The notes under the pieces are model-generated. The model did not search any database. It was not told the origin of the DNA and worked only from the letters and a program-made list of their open reading frames with translations. DNA of 64,000 nt from Kitasatospora kifunensis. GTDB taxonomy: Bacteria; Actinomycetota; Actinomycetes; Streptomycetales; Streptomycetaceae. Both the position numbers and the translations under genes were made by a program. Positions 36,111 to 45,194 of this stretch are shown piece by piece; the first letter of the stretch is position 1; every line of letters starts with the position of its first letter. The stretch lies in assembly GCF_014203855.1 (NCBI RefSeq), contig NZ_JACHJV010000003.1, forward strand, positions 186,001-250,000. Reading direction: 5' to 3'.

Positions 36111-36135
36111 GGCCGTTTGGTCAGCTCGCTGCTTG

Positions 36136-36357
36136 TCAGCCGGCTTGTCGGCGGCATGTGAGGTAGAGCGGCATGAAGATGATCCACAAGCACAGGCAGC
36201 CGAGAGCCCAGGTGGCGGGCTTACTCACTTCGATTGATCCCGCCGAGAAGTAGACAGGCGTTCCCCGCCTGGTGTGGACCGAGGCGTCTTGGTGGACCCA
36301 GAACACAGTCACGAGGAGGAACGCCACGGGAATCAGCGTGGTGGCGTACGACCCCAT
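36136..36357 (-). CDS. Small two-segment membrane protein
   Basis: 73 residues from the ATG at 36357. Two hydrophobic segments: TLIPVAFLLVTVFWVHQD and WALGCLCLWIIFMPLYL, ending in TCRRQAG. The start overlaps the end of the PH-like gene by 25 nt, so it is probably translationally coupled. No family recognised; it is the last gene of a three-gene leftward operon. Confidence 0.6.
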   Translation of the reverse strand: MGSYATTLIPVAFLLVTVFWVHQDASVHTRRGTPVYFSAGSIEVSKPATWALGCLCLWIIFMPLYLTCRRQAG

Positions 36358-36716
36358 CGCTCCTGCCCCTTTTCGGTGATGATGCGGGCGACGGCAGCCG
36401 CGTCGTCCGGCGTGATCGTGGGGCGAACCCGGTGGCCGACGTCGAGCACGAGCGCCACGCGCTTCTTCGGCCGGCTGGGATCGAAGTTCCACCAGTGGAC
36501 GAAGTCCCCCGAGCCCCAAATGCGCCACCTGCGCACCGTGTTCACGCCGGTCAGGGAAAGCGTCTCAACGCCCCTGATCGAGGCATAACGGATCCGCTTG
36601 GCCCCCCATGGATAGTAGCGACGGATGGCGATCCCCTGGTCGTCGCAGAGGATTGTGCCGTCGTCGTAGGCGGCCGTGGCCATCGCCATGTTCATCTGCC
36701 CTTCCTGACGTTCCAT
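36333..36716 (-). CDS. PH-like domain protein
   Basis: 127 residues. AAYDDGTILCDDQGIAIRRY, KRIRYASIRGVETLSLTGVN and KKRVALVLDVGHRVRPTITP give a beta-rich pattern ending in a helix (DDAAAVARIITEK), the layout of bacterial PH-like (YdbT/PH_6 type) domains. No signal peptide. It is 28 nt downstream of the HTH/DUF3887-like gene and overlaps the membrane gene, so the three proteins may act together. Confidence 0.62.
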   Translation of the reverse strand: MERQEGQMNMAMATAAYDDGTILCDDQGIAIRRYYPWGAKRIRYASIRGVETLSLTGVNTVRRWRIWGSGDFVHWWNFDPSRPKKRVALVLDVGHRVRPTITPDDAAAVARIITEKGQERWGRTPPR

Positions 36717-36744
36717 CAGTTGTCGTGGGGAGCGGCGCGGCGGT

Positions 36745-37374
36745 TCACGGGATCTCGGGGGCGAGGATGAAGATGCCCGCGACCTTCTCGTCCGTGTCGA
36801 ACGCGACGCGGGCCTTCATGTCGCCGGCCTCGTAGCGCAGCGGGACGTCGACGACCGTGTGGTCGCCAACACGGCGGACGAACGGCTCGCCCTCGCCGAA
36901 TCCCTCGAAAGCCCCGACGAGGCCGGTGACCGTGGCCAGACCGTTGAGGCGAACCTCGTCGGTGAACGTCGCCAGCACCTCGGCGTTGAACGACCGGCGG
37001 GCTTCGTCCATGCGGCCGTCGAGGACGGCGGCCGCGATCTCGGTGGCACGGGCGGCGACGTCGGCCATGCGCACGGTCTTGTCCATGGGTTTTCCCGTTC
37101 TCGGGTCAATGGGCTTGCCGAACCGCTGGAATGCGGCTTGGCGGGTGACGCCGAGCAGGTCCCCGATCTCCTGCCAGGTGTGTCCGGCATCCCGGCACTG
37201 CTGCACGCACAGCTTCAGCACCTGCCCCGCCAAGCCGTCGACGTCCTCGGCGAGTCGGACGAGGTCGAGATAGGCCGGTTGAGTCACCGGGCTGCCGATT
37301 GACCCGGCCAAGACGGAGGCCTGCTCGGTGAGACGGGCAGCCAGGCCAGCGAGAGAGATCGGCGAATCAGTCAC
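36745..37374 (-). CDS. HTH protein with DUF3887-like domain
   Basis: 209 residues from the GTG at 37374. Residues about 35-85: LCVQQCRDAGHTWQEIGDLL, GVTRQAAFQRFGKPIDPRTG, a sigma-region-4-like HTH. Residues about 110-209: FNAEVLATFTDEVRLNGLAT, FEGFGEGEPFVRRVGDHTVV and FDTDEKVAGIFILAPE match the DUF3887 fold of small secreted or cytosolic proteins. The start lies 4 nt from the first copy of a 17-bp direct repeat, so autoregulation is very plausible. First gene of the operon with the PH-like and membrane proteins. Confidence 0.78.
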   Translation of the reverse strand: MTDSPISLAGLAARLTEQASVLAGSIGSPVTQPAYLDLVRLAEDVDGLAGQVLKLCVQQCRDAGHTWQEIGDLLGVTRQAAFQRFGKPIDPRTGKPMDKTVRMADVAARATEIAAAVLDGRMDEARRSFNAEVLATFTDEVRLNGLATVTGLVGAFEGFGEGEPFVRRVGDHTVVDVPLRYEAGDMKARVAFDTDEKVAGIFILAPEIP

Positions 37375-37376
37375 AT

Positions 37377-37421
37377 GTCAAGGATGCCTTTACGCGACTC
37401 CTTCGTCAAGGAAGCCTTTAC
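37377..37421. promoter_or_regulatory. Direct-repeat operator before the HTH/DUF3887 gene
   Basis: On the minus strand GTAAAGGCTTCCTTGAC and GTAAAGGCATCCTTGAC (16 of 17 identical) are spaced 28 bp start to start, at 37405-37421 and 37377-37393. Each contains AAGG-N3-CCTT symmetry. The nearer copy is directly before the GTG start, so the transcript may be leaderless or nearly so. Confidence 0.72.
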
Positions 37422-37609
37422 ACCCACGCACTCCCCACATTCCACGCGCTACCCAGTAGCACTCCCCCGGTGGCTCCCGAACTCACCGGAAAGCTCCAGC
37501 CGCGGGCGAGTGCACCGTCGCCACGAAAATCCGCGCACCGCGTTGCGCTGGCACGCCAGGCTGGCCGCACGGAAGTCGACCCACCCGCCCCGCCGTCCGG
37601 GCCGCCCGC

Positions 37610-37870
37610 AGAGGTTGGTGATGAGCCTGCGCACCCGGCCTTCGGTGACCGGTGTGACCCCGTGGATGAGCTGGCTGCCGTAGACGACGGTGGCTCCGGC
37701 GGGCGCTGCGCAGGTCCATCGGGTCCGCGGGATGTCGTCCAGACTCACCGGCCCGCTCCGGGCGGTGATCTCGTGGACGAAGGGGGTGCCCGGTTCGAAG
37801 CCGCTGTCCGGATGCGCGGTGCGCTTGCTCCACAGCGCGTCGGAGGAACAGGAGCGGAGCTGCGCCGGAT
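37610..37870 (-). pseudogene. 2OG-Fe(II) dioxygenase-like remnant
   Basis: Minus strand frame: GFEPGTPFVHEITARSGPVS, CAAPAGATVVYGSQLIHGVT and PVTEGRVRRLITNLCG. GSQLIHGVTPVTEGRVR resembles the distal His/Arg region of Fe(II)/2-oxoglutarate oxygenases. No start codon in place and no N-terminal metal motif. Low confidence; it could be another family. Confidence 0.35.
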
Positions 37871-37935
37871 CCAGAGTGGCAGTATGGCAATTGGACCCTC
37901 GTTGGGAGGGCTCAGTCGAGCGAGAGGAGTGCATC

Positions 37936-38034
37936 ATGATCGCCAAACTGCTCCGCAAGCTTTGCTTCACCCGCCACTACGGTGCGTACGGGGCCCACGC
38001 TTGGGATGCCTACGCCGGCGACGACCGGGCCTGA
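37936..38034 (+). CDS. 32-residue Tyr/Trp-rich peptide, candidate RiPP precursor
   Basis: ATG at 37936 is preceded by GAGAGGAG at ideal spacing; TGA at 38032. The peptide has a basic amphipathic start (MIAKLLRKLCFTR) and an aromatic tail HYGAYGAHAWDAYAG, with Tyr15, Tyr18, Trp23 and Tyr26 (i, i+3 spacing in both Tyr-Tyr and Trp-Tyr pairs) and His14/His21. The next gene, 75 nt away, is a P450, with a 9-bp hairpin between. P450 enzymes that cross-link aromatic side chains of short ribosomal peptides (biarylitide, cittilin, tryptorubin types) are known; this precursor does not match the cores that I remember. Inferred, not shown. Confidence 0.6.
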   Translation: MIAKLLRKLCFTRHYGAYGAHAWDAYAGDDRA

Positions 38035-38042
38035 CCGCACTG

Positions 38043-38070
38043 CCGGTGGGCTCCCCCGGGCGCCCACCGG
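38043..38070 (+). terminator. Hairpin between peptide and P450 genes
   Basis: CCGGTGGGC (38043-38051) pairs perfectly with GCCCACCGG (38062-38070) over a 10-nt loop. No U-run follows. Such a structure could lower P450 transcript relative to the peptide, as is common for precursor/enzyme operons. Confidence 0.6.
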
Positions 38071-38109
38071 ATATCGACCTGGCCAGGTACGAGAGTCAGG
38101 GCCGATCTC

Positions 38110-39411
38110 ATGGGCCGAGTGAATGAGCCGCCGCGGCTGCCCGAAGGCAGCTTCGCGGCCTGGAGCCGCGACCGGCTGGCGCTGGCGCGCCGTGGCGCTG
38201 ACGAGTGCGGGGACGTCTGGAAGCTGGAGCCGGGTGTCTACGTAGCCGCTAGGGCCGGGCCGTGTGAAGCAGTCCTGCGCCGCGCGCAGGACTTCTCCCT
38301 GGCAGCCTCGCCTCTCTTCCCTCCGTTGAAGCGGTCGAGCGGAGCGACGACGCCTGAGGAGCGTGCGCACGCTCACGCCGCCCGCATGCGCGGACTACGC
38401 CCGCAGGCGGTTGCGGCCCGGATCGGTGAGATTGCGCCCAGTGCCGCTCAATTTGCTGACCAGTGGCCCACGGGCCAAGACATCGAGATTCTGCCCCTGG
38501 TCCGGCACGCCCTGGCAGAGATCGGCGTGCGTTACCTCTTCTCCGAAGACGCTCCCGCCCTGCTGCCCTTTGCCTCACGGCTCTTCCTGGCCCGGGAGGT
38601 GCTCGTACGCCCCTCGCGCTGGGTATGGCCGCACTGGGTCCCCACACCGGCACGGCGGTTCCGCACACGGCAGCAAGTCGCCTTCACCAACGCTTTGCAA
38701 CCCATCGTCCGCCGGCGCCGTTCCTCGGGCCGGCTCGGTGACGACGTGCTGGGACAGATGCTCCGACCCTCCACCCGCTACGGCCTACTGCCGGAAGAGG
38801 CCATCCTCGACACTCTCCCCGGAATCACCATCGCCACCTTCGAGACGCCTTCCCGGGCAGCCGGGTGGATCCTGCTCCACCTGGCCCGGCACCCCCAGGC
38901 AGCGGACCGCGTCGCGGCCGAAGCCGCCTTGCTGCCCGCGGACCCGGCCGCAACGACCAGCACCCACCTGGACAGCCTGCAATACACCCAGGCACTGGTA
39001 CGCGAGGTGCTCCGACTGTACCCACCGAGCTGGCTGCTGACCCGGCGCGTCACGCGGCAGACGCGGCTCGCCGACTACACCATCGGCGCCGGGTCCACCG
39101 TTCTCGTCTGCCCCTACACCGCCCACCGCGACGCACGGGAACACTTCGATCCGGACCAGTTCCAGCCCGAGCGCTGGCTCGATGATTCGGGCTCGCCGGC
39201 GAACCCCGGGGTCTTCCTCTCCTTCGGTACCGGGCCGCATGGCTGCGAGGGAGCCGCTCTGGCCATGGCGATGCTGACGCTCCTGACCGCGCAGACCGCC
39301 CGCCATTACCACTTGAGCGAGCCGCCCGGACCGGAACCCAGCTACCAGGTCACCACCCTCGAAGGTCTCGCAACTGCCGGCTTGCGCCTGCGTGCAACCT
39401 TGCGCAGCTGA
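38110..39411 (+). CDS. Cytochrome P450
   Basis: 433 residues. I-helix ITIATFETPSRA with the acid-alcohol pair Glu245-Thr246; ExxR in VREVLRLYP (Glu299, Arg302); PERW region FQPERWLDD; heme loop FLSFGTGPHGCEGA with the thiolate Cys379. It needs external ferredoxin and reductase; none is adjacent. It lies directly after the 32-residue peptide gene on the same strand. Alternatives: a terpenoid or polyketide tailoring P450 left from the locus at 30-35 kb. Confidence 0.88.
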   Translation: MGRVNEPPRLPEGSFAAWSRDRLALARRGADECGDVWKLEPGVYVAARAGPCEAVLRRAQDFSLAASPLFPPLKRSSGATTPEERAHAHAARMRGLRPQAVAARIGEIAPSAAQFADQWPTGQDIEILPLVRHALAEIGVRYLFSEDAPALLPFASRLFLAREVLVRPSRWVWPHWVPTPARRFRTRQQVAFTNALQPIVRRRRSSGRLGDDVLGQMLRPSTRYGLLPEEAILDTLPGITIATFETPSRAAGWILLHLARHPQAADRVAAEAALLPADPAATTSTHLDSLQYTQALVREVLRLYPPSWLLTRRVTRQTRLADYTIGAGSTVLVCPYTAHRDAREHFDPDQFQPERWLDDSGSPANPGVFLSFGTGPHGCEGAALAMAMLTLLTAQTARHYHLSEPPGPEPSYQVTTLEGLATAGLRLRATLRS

Positions 39412-39507
39412 GGGCGGTCCTGCCTTCGGTGGCAGGCCGCCTCCACCCGCGAACAGCGAACGTTGATCAAGTTCGAGTGCCGTTCCGCACACGCTCGGAT
39501 GACCAGC

Positions 39508-40065
39508 CTATGGTTCGCTCATCGCGTGTCGCTGGTCGAACTCGTTGGCGAGCATGCCCATCATGACGAGGTCGTGGTGCCGGCCGGCGAAGAAAACGTG
39601 TTCCCGCAAGCGCCCCTCCTCGGTGAAGCCGAGCCGACGAGTAAGTGCCAGCGATGCCTCGTTGTGGGCGAGGACCGCTGCCAGGCATTTGTGATAGCGC
39701 CGCTCGGCAAACATGAAGCGCAGCAGCAGCACCAGGGCTTCTGCCGCGTAGCCCTTGCGCCGGTGGTCAGCGCCGATCGTGACATCAAATTCGAACCAGC
39801 CCGAACGAGAGCCGGTGCGATGTGAGCCCACTGTGCCGACCAGCTCTCCCGTGGCCATCGTTTCGACTGCCAACCGGAAGCGGTCGTCATCGCACTCGGC
39901 AACGGCCTGCTCCTTCGCCCATGCACGGTAGCTCTCGGCGGACCGCGGTAGCTCCAGTCGGCCCCCTCCCCGCCCGTCATCGTCGGCGAAGCGCGCGAAC
40001 GCTGTCCAGTCGTCGGGCTCGATGGCGCGTAGACGTACCCGTCTACCAGTCCAGGACGATGCCAT
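39508..40065 (-). CDS. GNAT-family N-acetyltransferase (RimJ/RimL-like)
   Basis: 185 residues from the ATG at 40065 (a GTG at 40080 is also possible). RRVRLRAIEPDDWTAFARF starts the fold; GWFEFDVTIGADHRRKGYAA has the acetyl-CoA loop (RRKGYA), and KCLAAVLAHNEASLALTRRL GF-type ending is the RimJ/L signature. Substrate may be a protein N-terminus or a small amine such as an antibiotic; not readable. Confidence 0.87.
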   Translation of the reverse strand: MASSWTGRRVRLRAIEPDDWTAFARFADDDGRGGGRLELPRSAESYRAWAKEQAVAECDDDRFRLAVETMATGELVGTVGSHRTGSRSGWFEFDVTIGADHRRKGYAAEALVLLLRFMFAERRYHKCLAAVLAHNEASLALTRRLGFTEEGRLREHVFFAGRHHDLVMMGMLANEFDQRHAMSEP

Positions 40066-40293
40066 GCCCCATTTGATCACGCTGCGGTGCGCCCGAGGCT
40101 GAGAGGCGCACCGACGTGAACCGGCCCGCCGCCCACCTCGCCTACACCGCCGGCACCGGAGACGAGCACCGCTAGCCCCATCCGGAGCAGCGGCAACAAT
40201 CCGCGGTCTGGTGAGCCCTGGGATCGCAGCGACGGCGCCAACCGAGCGAGCGGGTCGCGACCATGCGCGTAGCGGCGGGCCACCGTACGGAGG

Positions 40294-40773
40294 TCAACGG
40301 GCCCGCGCGGCTCGCTGCGCGTGGGATGCGCGGTGGGCCAGAACGAGTCCGACGATGGCGGTGACTGTACCGACTGCTTCGGCGATGGCGGCGCTGGTCT
40401 TCTCCGGGAACCACAGGGGTTCGTACATGTTGGGCAGGGGACCGAGCACACCGACGTCGACGTAGCGGTACAGCAGGATCGCGCCGAGGGCGCTGGCGAG
40501 GACAGCTGCGGCGAAGGTCCACACGAGGCGGGAGCTGGTGAGGACGAGCAGTAGTGCGGCGAGCGAGGAGAGCCCGGCCTCGATCCGGAACAGGTCGCCC
40601 TGGCTGATGTCGTGGCTGATCGGGTCGTAGCTGGAGGCGAGGTCGGCGTGGATGTAGGCGTCAATGGCCAGGGCCGCGACAGTGAGCAGGGTCAGCGGCC
40701 ACAGCACGGCGCTGCGGGCCGCAGGCTGCCACCGGGCCCGACGGCGACGCCCAACGGGTTCAGTAGCCGCCAC
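40294..40773 (-). CDS. Four-segment integral membrane protein
   Basis: 159 residues with a basic N-terminus and four hydrophobic segments: AVLWPLTLLTVAALAIDAYI, IEAGLSSLAALLLVLTSS, WTFAAAVLASALGAILLY and AIAEAVGTVTAIVGLVLAHR. It overlaps the end of the cupredoxin gene by 14 nt, so the two are coupled. Function unknown; a partner for the cell-surface copper protein is an inference from the overlap. Confidence 0.72.
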   Translation of the reverse strand: MAATEPVGRRRRARWQPAARSAVLWPLTLLTVAALAIDAYIHADLASSYDPISHDISQGDLFRIEAGLSSLAALLLVLTSSRLVWTFAAAVLASALGAILLYRYVDVGVLGPLPNMYEPLWFPEKTSAAIAEAVGTVTAIVGLVLAHRASHAQRAARAR

Positions 40774-41278
40774 CGGAGCCTCCGCTGCTGGTCGCGGTGG
40801 AACTGGCCGCCGCGCTTGCGGAGCCGCTGCTGGTCGCGGTGGAACTCGATGTCGGGCTCGCCGAGCCGCCTCCGACCTGGATGTGGGTTTCCATGCCGGG
40901 CTGCTTGTGTCCGTCGACCGGGCACCACAGCTCGTAGGTGCCGTCTTGCAGAATGACCGTCAGCTGCGCTTTGCCGCCTGGAGGGAGGGCACTGGTCTGG
41001 GCGGTCGGCACACCAGGGCCAGAGATGGCCAGTGCGTGGGAGATCGTCCCGGCATTGTCGGCCACGAAGGTGTGGGGACCGGGGGCGAAGGAGTTCTGGG
41101 ACAGCTGAAGGCGGTACTCGGATTCGGCGACCGTCACGGTCGTATGCGGGGCGTCTGAGCCGCTGCTGGAGGCGGTGCTGCCTCCAGCGCTGCCGCATGC
41201 GGCGGGCGCGAGGGCACCGCCACTCGTCAGCGTAGCCACTCGTCCGGTTGCTGTGACTCGAGAGGCACCTGCGTTCAT
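40760..41278 (-). CDS. Cupredoxin-like lipoprotein
   Basis: 172 residues from the ATG at 41278. The hydrophobic start ends in LAPAACGSAG, a lipobox-like site, so a membrane-anchored lipoprotein is likely. Type 1 copper ligands are visible: His in GTISHALAI, and Cys, His, Met in LWCPVDGHKQPGM. The C-terminal tail is a Ser/Thr/Ala-rich stretch with a repeated SSTATSSG. Acts as a small electron carrier outside the membrane, by family. It overlaps the four-segment membrane protein. Confidence 0.8.
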   Translation of the reverse strand: MNAGASRVTATGRVATLTSGGALAPAACGSAGGSTASSSGSDAPHTTVTVAESEYRLQLSQNSFAPGPHTFVADNAGTISHALAISGPGVPTAQTSALPPGGKAQLTVILQDGTYELWCPVDGHKQPGMETHIQVGGGSASPTSSSTATSSGSASAAASSTATSSGGSGGGY

Positions 41279-41870
41279 CTGTCCCGTCCCGTCCCAATCG
41301 CGCGCCGTGACTGAGGTGTCCGGCGCTGGCCGCGCCCGTCGACCGGCCCTCCACTCCTCATGTCTACGCTCGGTGGTTCGATGGCACCCGTCGAGCGGCC
41401 CGCAAGTGTGACGTGGGCTGCTTGTTGCGTGGCGACCGGAGACACGGAGGCTGCGCCGCCCGCTGGACGGTCGCCCGGGCCGGGCGACAACCCGAGCACG
41501 AGCGAGGACAGTGCTGTGAACCACAGCCGCTCCCGCCGACTCGTGCCGCGCAGGCGTGGTGAGCTGCCTGCGCGGCACCCTGAATACCAGTTGGGACGAT
41601 CGCTCGGACAGGATTCGGAGGCATGATGGCGCGGGTTCCAGGAGGCCGTGACTGCGCGCCAGCCCCACCCCGAACAGCAGCAACGAGTTCCGACCAGCAC
41701 AGCCGACGACGACCGCGTCCGTGCCGCCCGGGACCTCGTCCGGTTCCCTGACAGTCATGACAAGAAATCATCGGCGAATTCCGTGCGGTCTGCGACCTGT
41801 CGGGATCGGAACGTCACCCCTTCGCTGCCGACGGCTTGACGTGCAGCGATGAATTTCTATGCCAACCGGC
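41279..41870. other. Gene-free stretch between two cupredoxin genes
   Basis: 592 nt with no convincing coding frame. It should contain the promoter of the leftward lipoprotein operon near 41300-41400. No strong repeat noticed. Confidence 0.4.
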
Positions 41871-42332
41871 TCACTTCACGGTAACCGTACCCGCCATCCC
41901 CGGGTGGATCGTGCACACGTACGCGTAGGTTCCGGCGGTGGTGAAGGTGTAGCTGTACGTGGCACCCGCATTCACCGTCCCTTTCAGCGGGCCGGAGCCG
42001 GTGCTCGTCACCGTGTGCGTGACCGGGTCATGGTTCGTCCAGGTCACCGTCGTGCCGACGGGGACGGTGAGCGAGGCCGGTGAGAAGGCGAACCCTGAGA
42101 TGTTCACCGCCTGCGCGGCCGCAGCCGGTGCCTTGAAAACACTGTTGAAGACGGAGGACGTCGAGACCGGTGCATATACCGGCGAGCCTGGCTGAGCCGC
42201 TTGGACCGCGCCGACCGGGCTCAGCACGCCCAGTGAAACCATCCCCAGCATCGAGGCAGCGGCCACCAGCCTTCTTGTGAGACGGCGCTCCGGCCTGATG
42301 CCATCGATATTCGTACCTAAAATCTTTGCCAT
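41871..42332 (-). CDS. Secreted amicyanin-like cupredoxin
   Basis: 153 residues from the ATG at 42332. Signal peptide with an Arg-rich start RPERRLTRRLVAAASMLGMV and cleavage near AVQAAQ. The domain VNISGFAFSPASLTVPVGTT-VTW has His in NHDPVTHTVTS and the Cys-His-Met loop YVCTIHPGMAGTV: a complete type 1 copper site with a short loop, as in amicyanin/plastocyanin. Exported soluble electron carrier. Confidence 0.88.
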   Translation of the reverse strand: MAKILGTNIDGIRPERRLTRRLVAAASMLGMVSLGVLSPVGAVQAAQPGSPVYAPVSTSSVFNSVFKAPAAAAQAVNISGFAFSPASLTVPVGTTVTWTNHDPVTHTVTSTGSGPLKGTVNAGATYSYTFTTAGTYAYVCTIHPGMAGTVTVK

Positions 42333-42579
42333 GCTTATCCGCCCGTCCGACCCGTCCGCTGCAGGTCTTTCAAAGGCGGCCCGCCTGATGCGGGTCACCG
42401 CGTCAGATAGAAACCAGCGTACCCCTGATGACTCTGCTCATCATCAGGCCCGACCTGCGGCCGCCGGGCGTATGACCACTTCCGGAAATCGCCGGAGCAG
42501 CGTTTTTCGACCGGTGTTTTTGACGTGGCGTCGACTGCTGGTCACGGCGCGTTAGGTCAAGGCACGGGATGGAACCGGC

Positions 42580-44913
42580 TCACTGCTCGCCGAGGCGCTT
42601 TCGCGTTTCGGTGACCTTGGGGTGGTCGATCTGCTCGTAGAGCGCGAGGGCCTCGGTCCAGGCCTGTCGTGCCTGCGCCGCGCGGTGGGCTGCGGCGTGA
42701 GCGTCGCCGCTGCCGCGAAGTGCCTCGGCCTCGATGTAGACGTCCGCCAACTCCCGGGCGAGCGCCTGTTGTTCCCGGTAGAGGTCGAGCGCCGCGTCGA
42801 GATCAGTGTCCAGCAGGTGGAAGTCGGCGAGGTTGCCCGGGGCGAAGGCCTCGCTGTGGCGGTCGCCGACTTGCCGAAAGATCGTCAGGGCTTCCCGGAG
42901 GTCGGCGATGCCCTGCGGACGGGGGCCCGGCTCGGACTTGTACGCATCGGACTTGTACACCACTGCACGGTTCATGAGCGCTTTCGCACGCAGCTGGAGC
43001 GTGTGCGGGCCGTCGAGGAGGTCGAGGGCCTGCGTGGTGAAGTCGACACAGCGTTCGGGGTGCCCTCGGTGGTTCAGGACGACGCCATGGGCGATCAGCG
43101 CGGTCGCTTCACCCTCGACGTCGCCCAGGGCCCGGTAGAGGTGCCGAACCTGCAGGCAGCAGTCCTCGGATTCGTCGAGCCGTCCCGCCATCCAGTACAC
43201 GCCGCCGAGACTGCTCAGCATCAGGGCCTCGGTCTCGCGGTCACCGTCGGCCCGGGCGGCGGTCAGGGCCAGTTGCTGCGCGGCGAGGAAGTCGTCGATG
43301 TGGCGGCGAACGACGAAGAAGTGCTTCTGGGCCTCGGCGAGTTGCCACACATGCTGGTGGAGCCCGACTTCAGCGGCGGCCTGTTGGACGGCGGCGAGGT
43401 TGTGCCGTTCCTCGTCGAACCAGGTCAGGGCGTCGTCGTAGTCCTCGAAGACGCGCGCGCTCTCGGCGGCCTGGGCGCGGGCGACGCCGGTCAGGTTGGG
43501 GGTGCCGATCGTGGTGGCGGCGGCGTACCCGCTGGCCACGCATCAGGTGGCGAGCCGGGTCAGTGGGGCGGCGGGTTCCGGTTCCGGCTCGACGGCGGCC
43601 AGCTCGACGGCCAGCAGGCGCAGTAGGTCGTGGAGTTCGTAGCGGCCGGGGGTGGGCTGGGCGAGGAGGTGTTCGTCCTGCAGTTGTTCCAGGGCGTCCT
43701 CGGCCTGGTCATCGGGGATGTCTGCCAGGGCCGCGACCTGGGCGGGGGTGGTGTCGGGGCCCGGGTGGTGACCGAGGAGGCGGAAGACCCGGCGCAGTGG
43801 CTCGTCGAGTTCCTGGTAGGAGAGGTGGAAGACCGGGCGCAGGGCGCGGTTTCCGGCGCGGATGGCGCTCAGGCGTCCGTCGCGCAGCTTGTCGGCGAGG
43901 TGTCGCAGGGACCAGGCCGGTCGGGAGCGCAGGCGGGCGGCGGCCAGGGAGACGGCCAGGGGCAGGTGGCCGCAGTACTCGGCGATGCGGGCGGCGGCTT
44001 CTGGTTCGGCTGCCACGCGTTGGTGCCCGGCGATTCGGGCGAGCAGCGCGAGGGACTCGGATTCGGTGAAGACATCGAGCCGGTACGGGGTGGCGTTGTC
44101 CAGCGCGGTCAGGCTGCGGCGGCTGGTGATGAGGACCAGGCAGGTGGGGCCGGCCGGGATCAGGTCACGGACCTGGTTCTCGTCGGCGGCGTTGTCGAGC
44201 AGGATCAGGGCGTGGCGCTCGCGCAGTCGGTCGCGGAACATCGCGGCCCGCTCGTCACGGCTGCCGGGGATCTGCTGGACGGGTACACCGAGTTGCCGCA
44301 GGAAGGCTTCCAGGACCGTGGACGGGTCGGTGGGCGGGAGCTCGGCATCGAAGCCGCGCAGGTTCGCGTGCAGTTGGACGTCGACGAAGCGGCCCGAGCG
44401 CACCAGTTGGTGGGCGGTGTGGATTGCGAGCTGGGTCTTGCCGACGCCGGCCATGCCCTCGATCGCGGAGATCACCACCGTGTTCGCAGCCTCGTTGTCG
44501 CGCTGGTGTGTCGCTGCCCGGATCAGTTGCGCGAGTTCCTCCTGGCGCCCGGTGAACGTCGCAAGATCGGTGGGGAGTTGACCGACCACCCCGGCCGCAT
44601 CTCCGGTCTTGGCCAGCCCGTGCACCTTGATGCAGCGCGCGCCAGCGATCGGCCGTTGGCTCGTCCGCCCCGAGCACGCGCACGATCGCCACGACCAGAT
44701 CGAGATCCAGGCGGCGCCGACCGGCCTTGAAGACGTCCACGACCGTCGTCAGCGACACGACGCGCGGGGGGCGCACAGCGGCCCGACCCTCTTCGCCAAC
44801 GACCGGTACGAGGGCATCCCGGCCCACGCCCGCAACTCGCCCAACAGGTCGACAAACTCTGCCAGATCCTCAGCCCGGTCCGGGTCCGGCATTGCATACC
44901 GCTGCTCGTCCAC
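42580..44913 (-). pseudogene. AfsR-like NB-ARC/TPR regulator, broken
   Basis: Probable start is a GTG near 44913 (VDEQRYAMPDPDRAEDLAEF). An HTH region runs through two frames (AWAGMPSYRSLAKRVGP; VVDVFKAGRRRLDLDLVVAI) and the NB-ARC in a third: EGMAGVGKTQLAIHTAH (Walker A), LILLDNAAD (Walker B), GHLPLAVSLAA. This frame ends at TGA 43543-43545 after PLTRLAT; the same frame then resumes as CVASGYAAATTIGTPNLTGV with TPR repeats to 42580. The TGA most likely replaced a Trp codon. So two frameshifts near the N-terminus and one nonsense mutation. The two large pieces could still be translated separately (starts at about 44625 and at 43539). Confidence 0.8.
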
Positions 44914-44961
44914 GATGCCCCCGTGAAGTTGTGCCCCTGACAAGCAGAGTGTAGGGGCGGG

Positions 44962-44979
44962 CCGTACGGATTCGTACGG
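44962..44979. promoter_or_regulatory. Palindrome upstream of the AfsR-like gene
   Basis: CCGTACG-GATT-CGTACGG, a perfect 7-bp-arm inverted repeat about 50 nt upstream of the AfsR-like start. Likely an operator. 44980-45194 otherwise shows no recognised gene. Confidence 0.5.
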
Positions 44980-45194
44980 GAAACGTGACTCCACCCGGCC
45001 GTATCGGGGAACCTGGTCACGCCGCTCAGCGCGGGGCCGGTCCGTGGTCTGGATCGCGCGCTCGCCGAAGGATGGTTCCCGCTCCGGGCGGCGGGTGGAA
45101 GCGATCGAGGACCTGATCTGCCGGTCGGCGATCGTCGAACCCTTGAAGGAGGGTCTCGCCGAAGGACGGTGAGGCTCCGTCACGGGAGGGACGC

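Noticed and set aside
45026..45170. Possible gene remnant before the first secreted protein
   Set aside because: Reads such as IVEPLKEGLAEGR look protein-like but match nothing that I can name.
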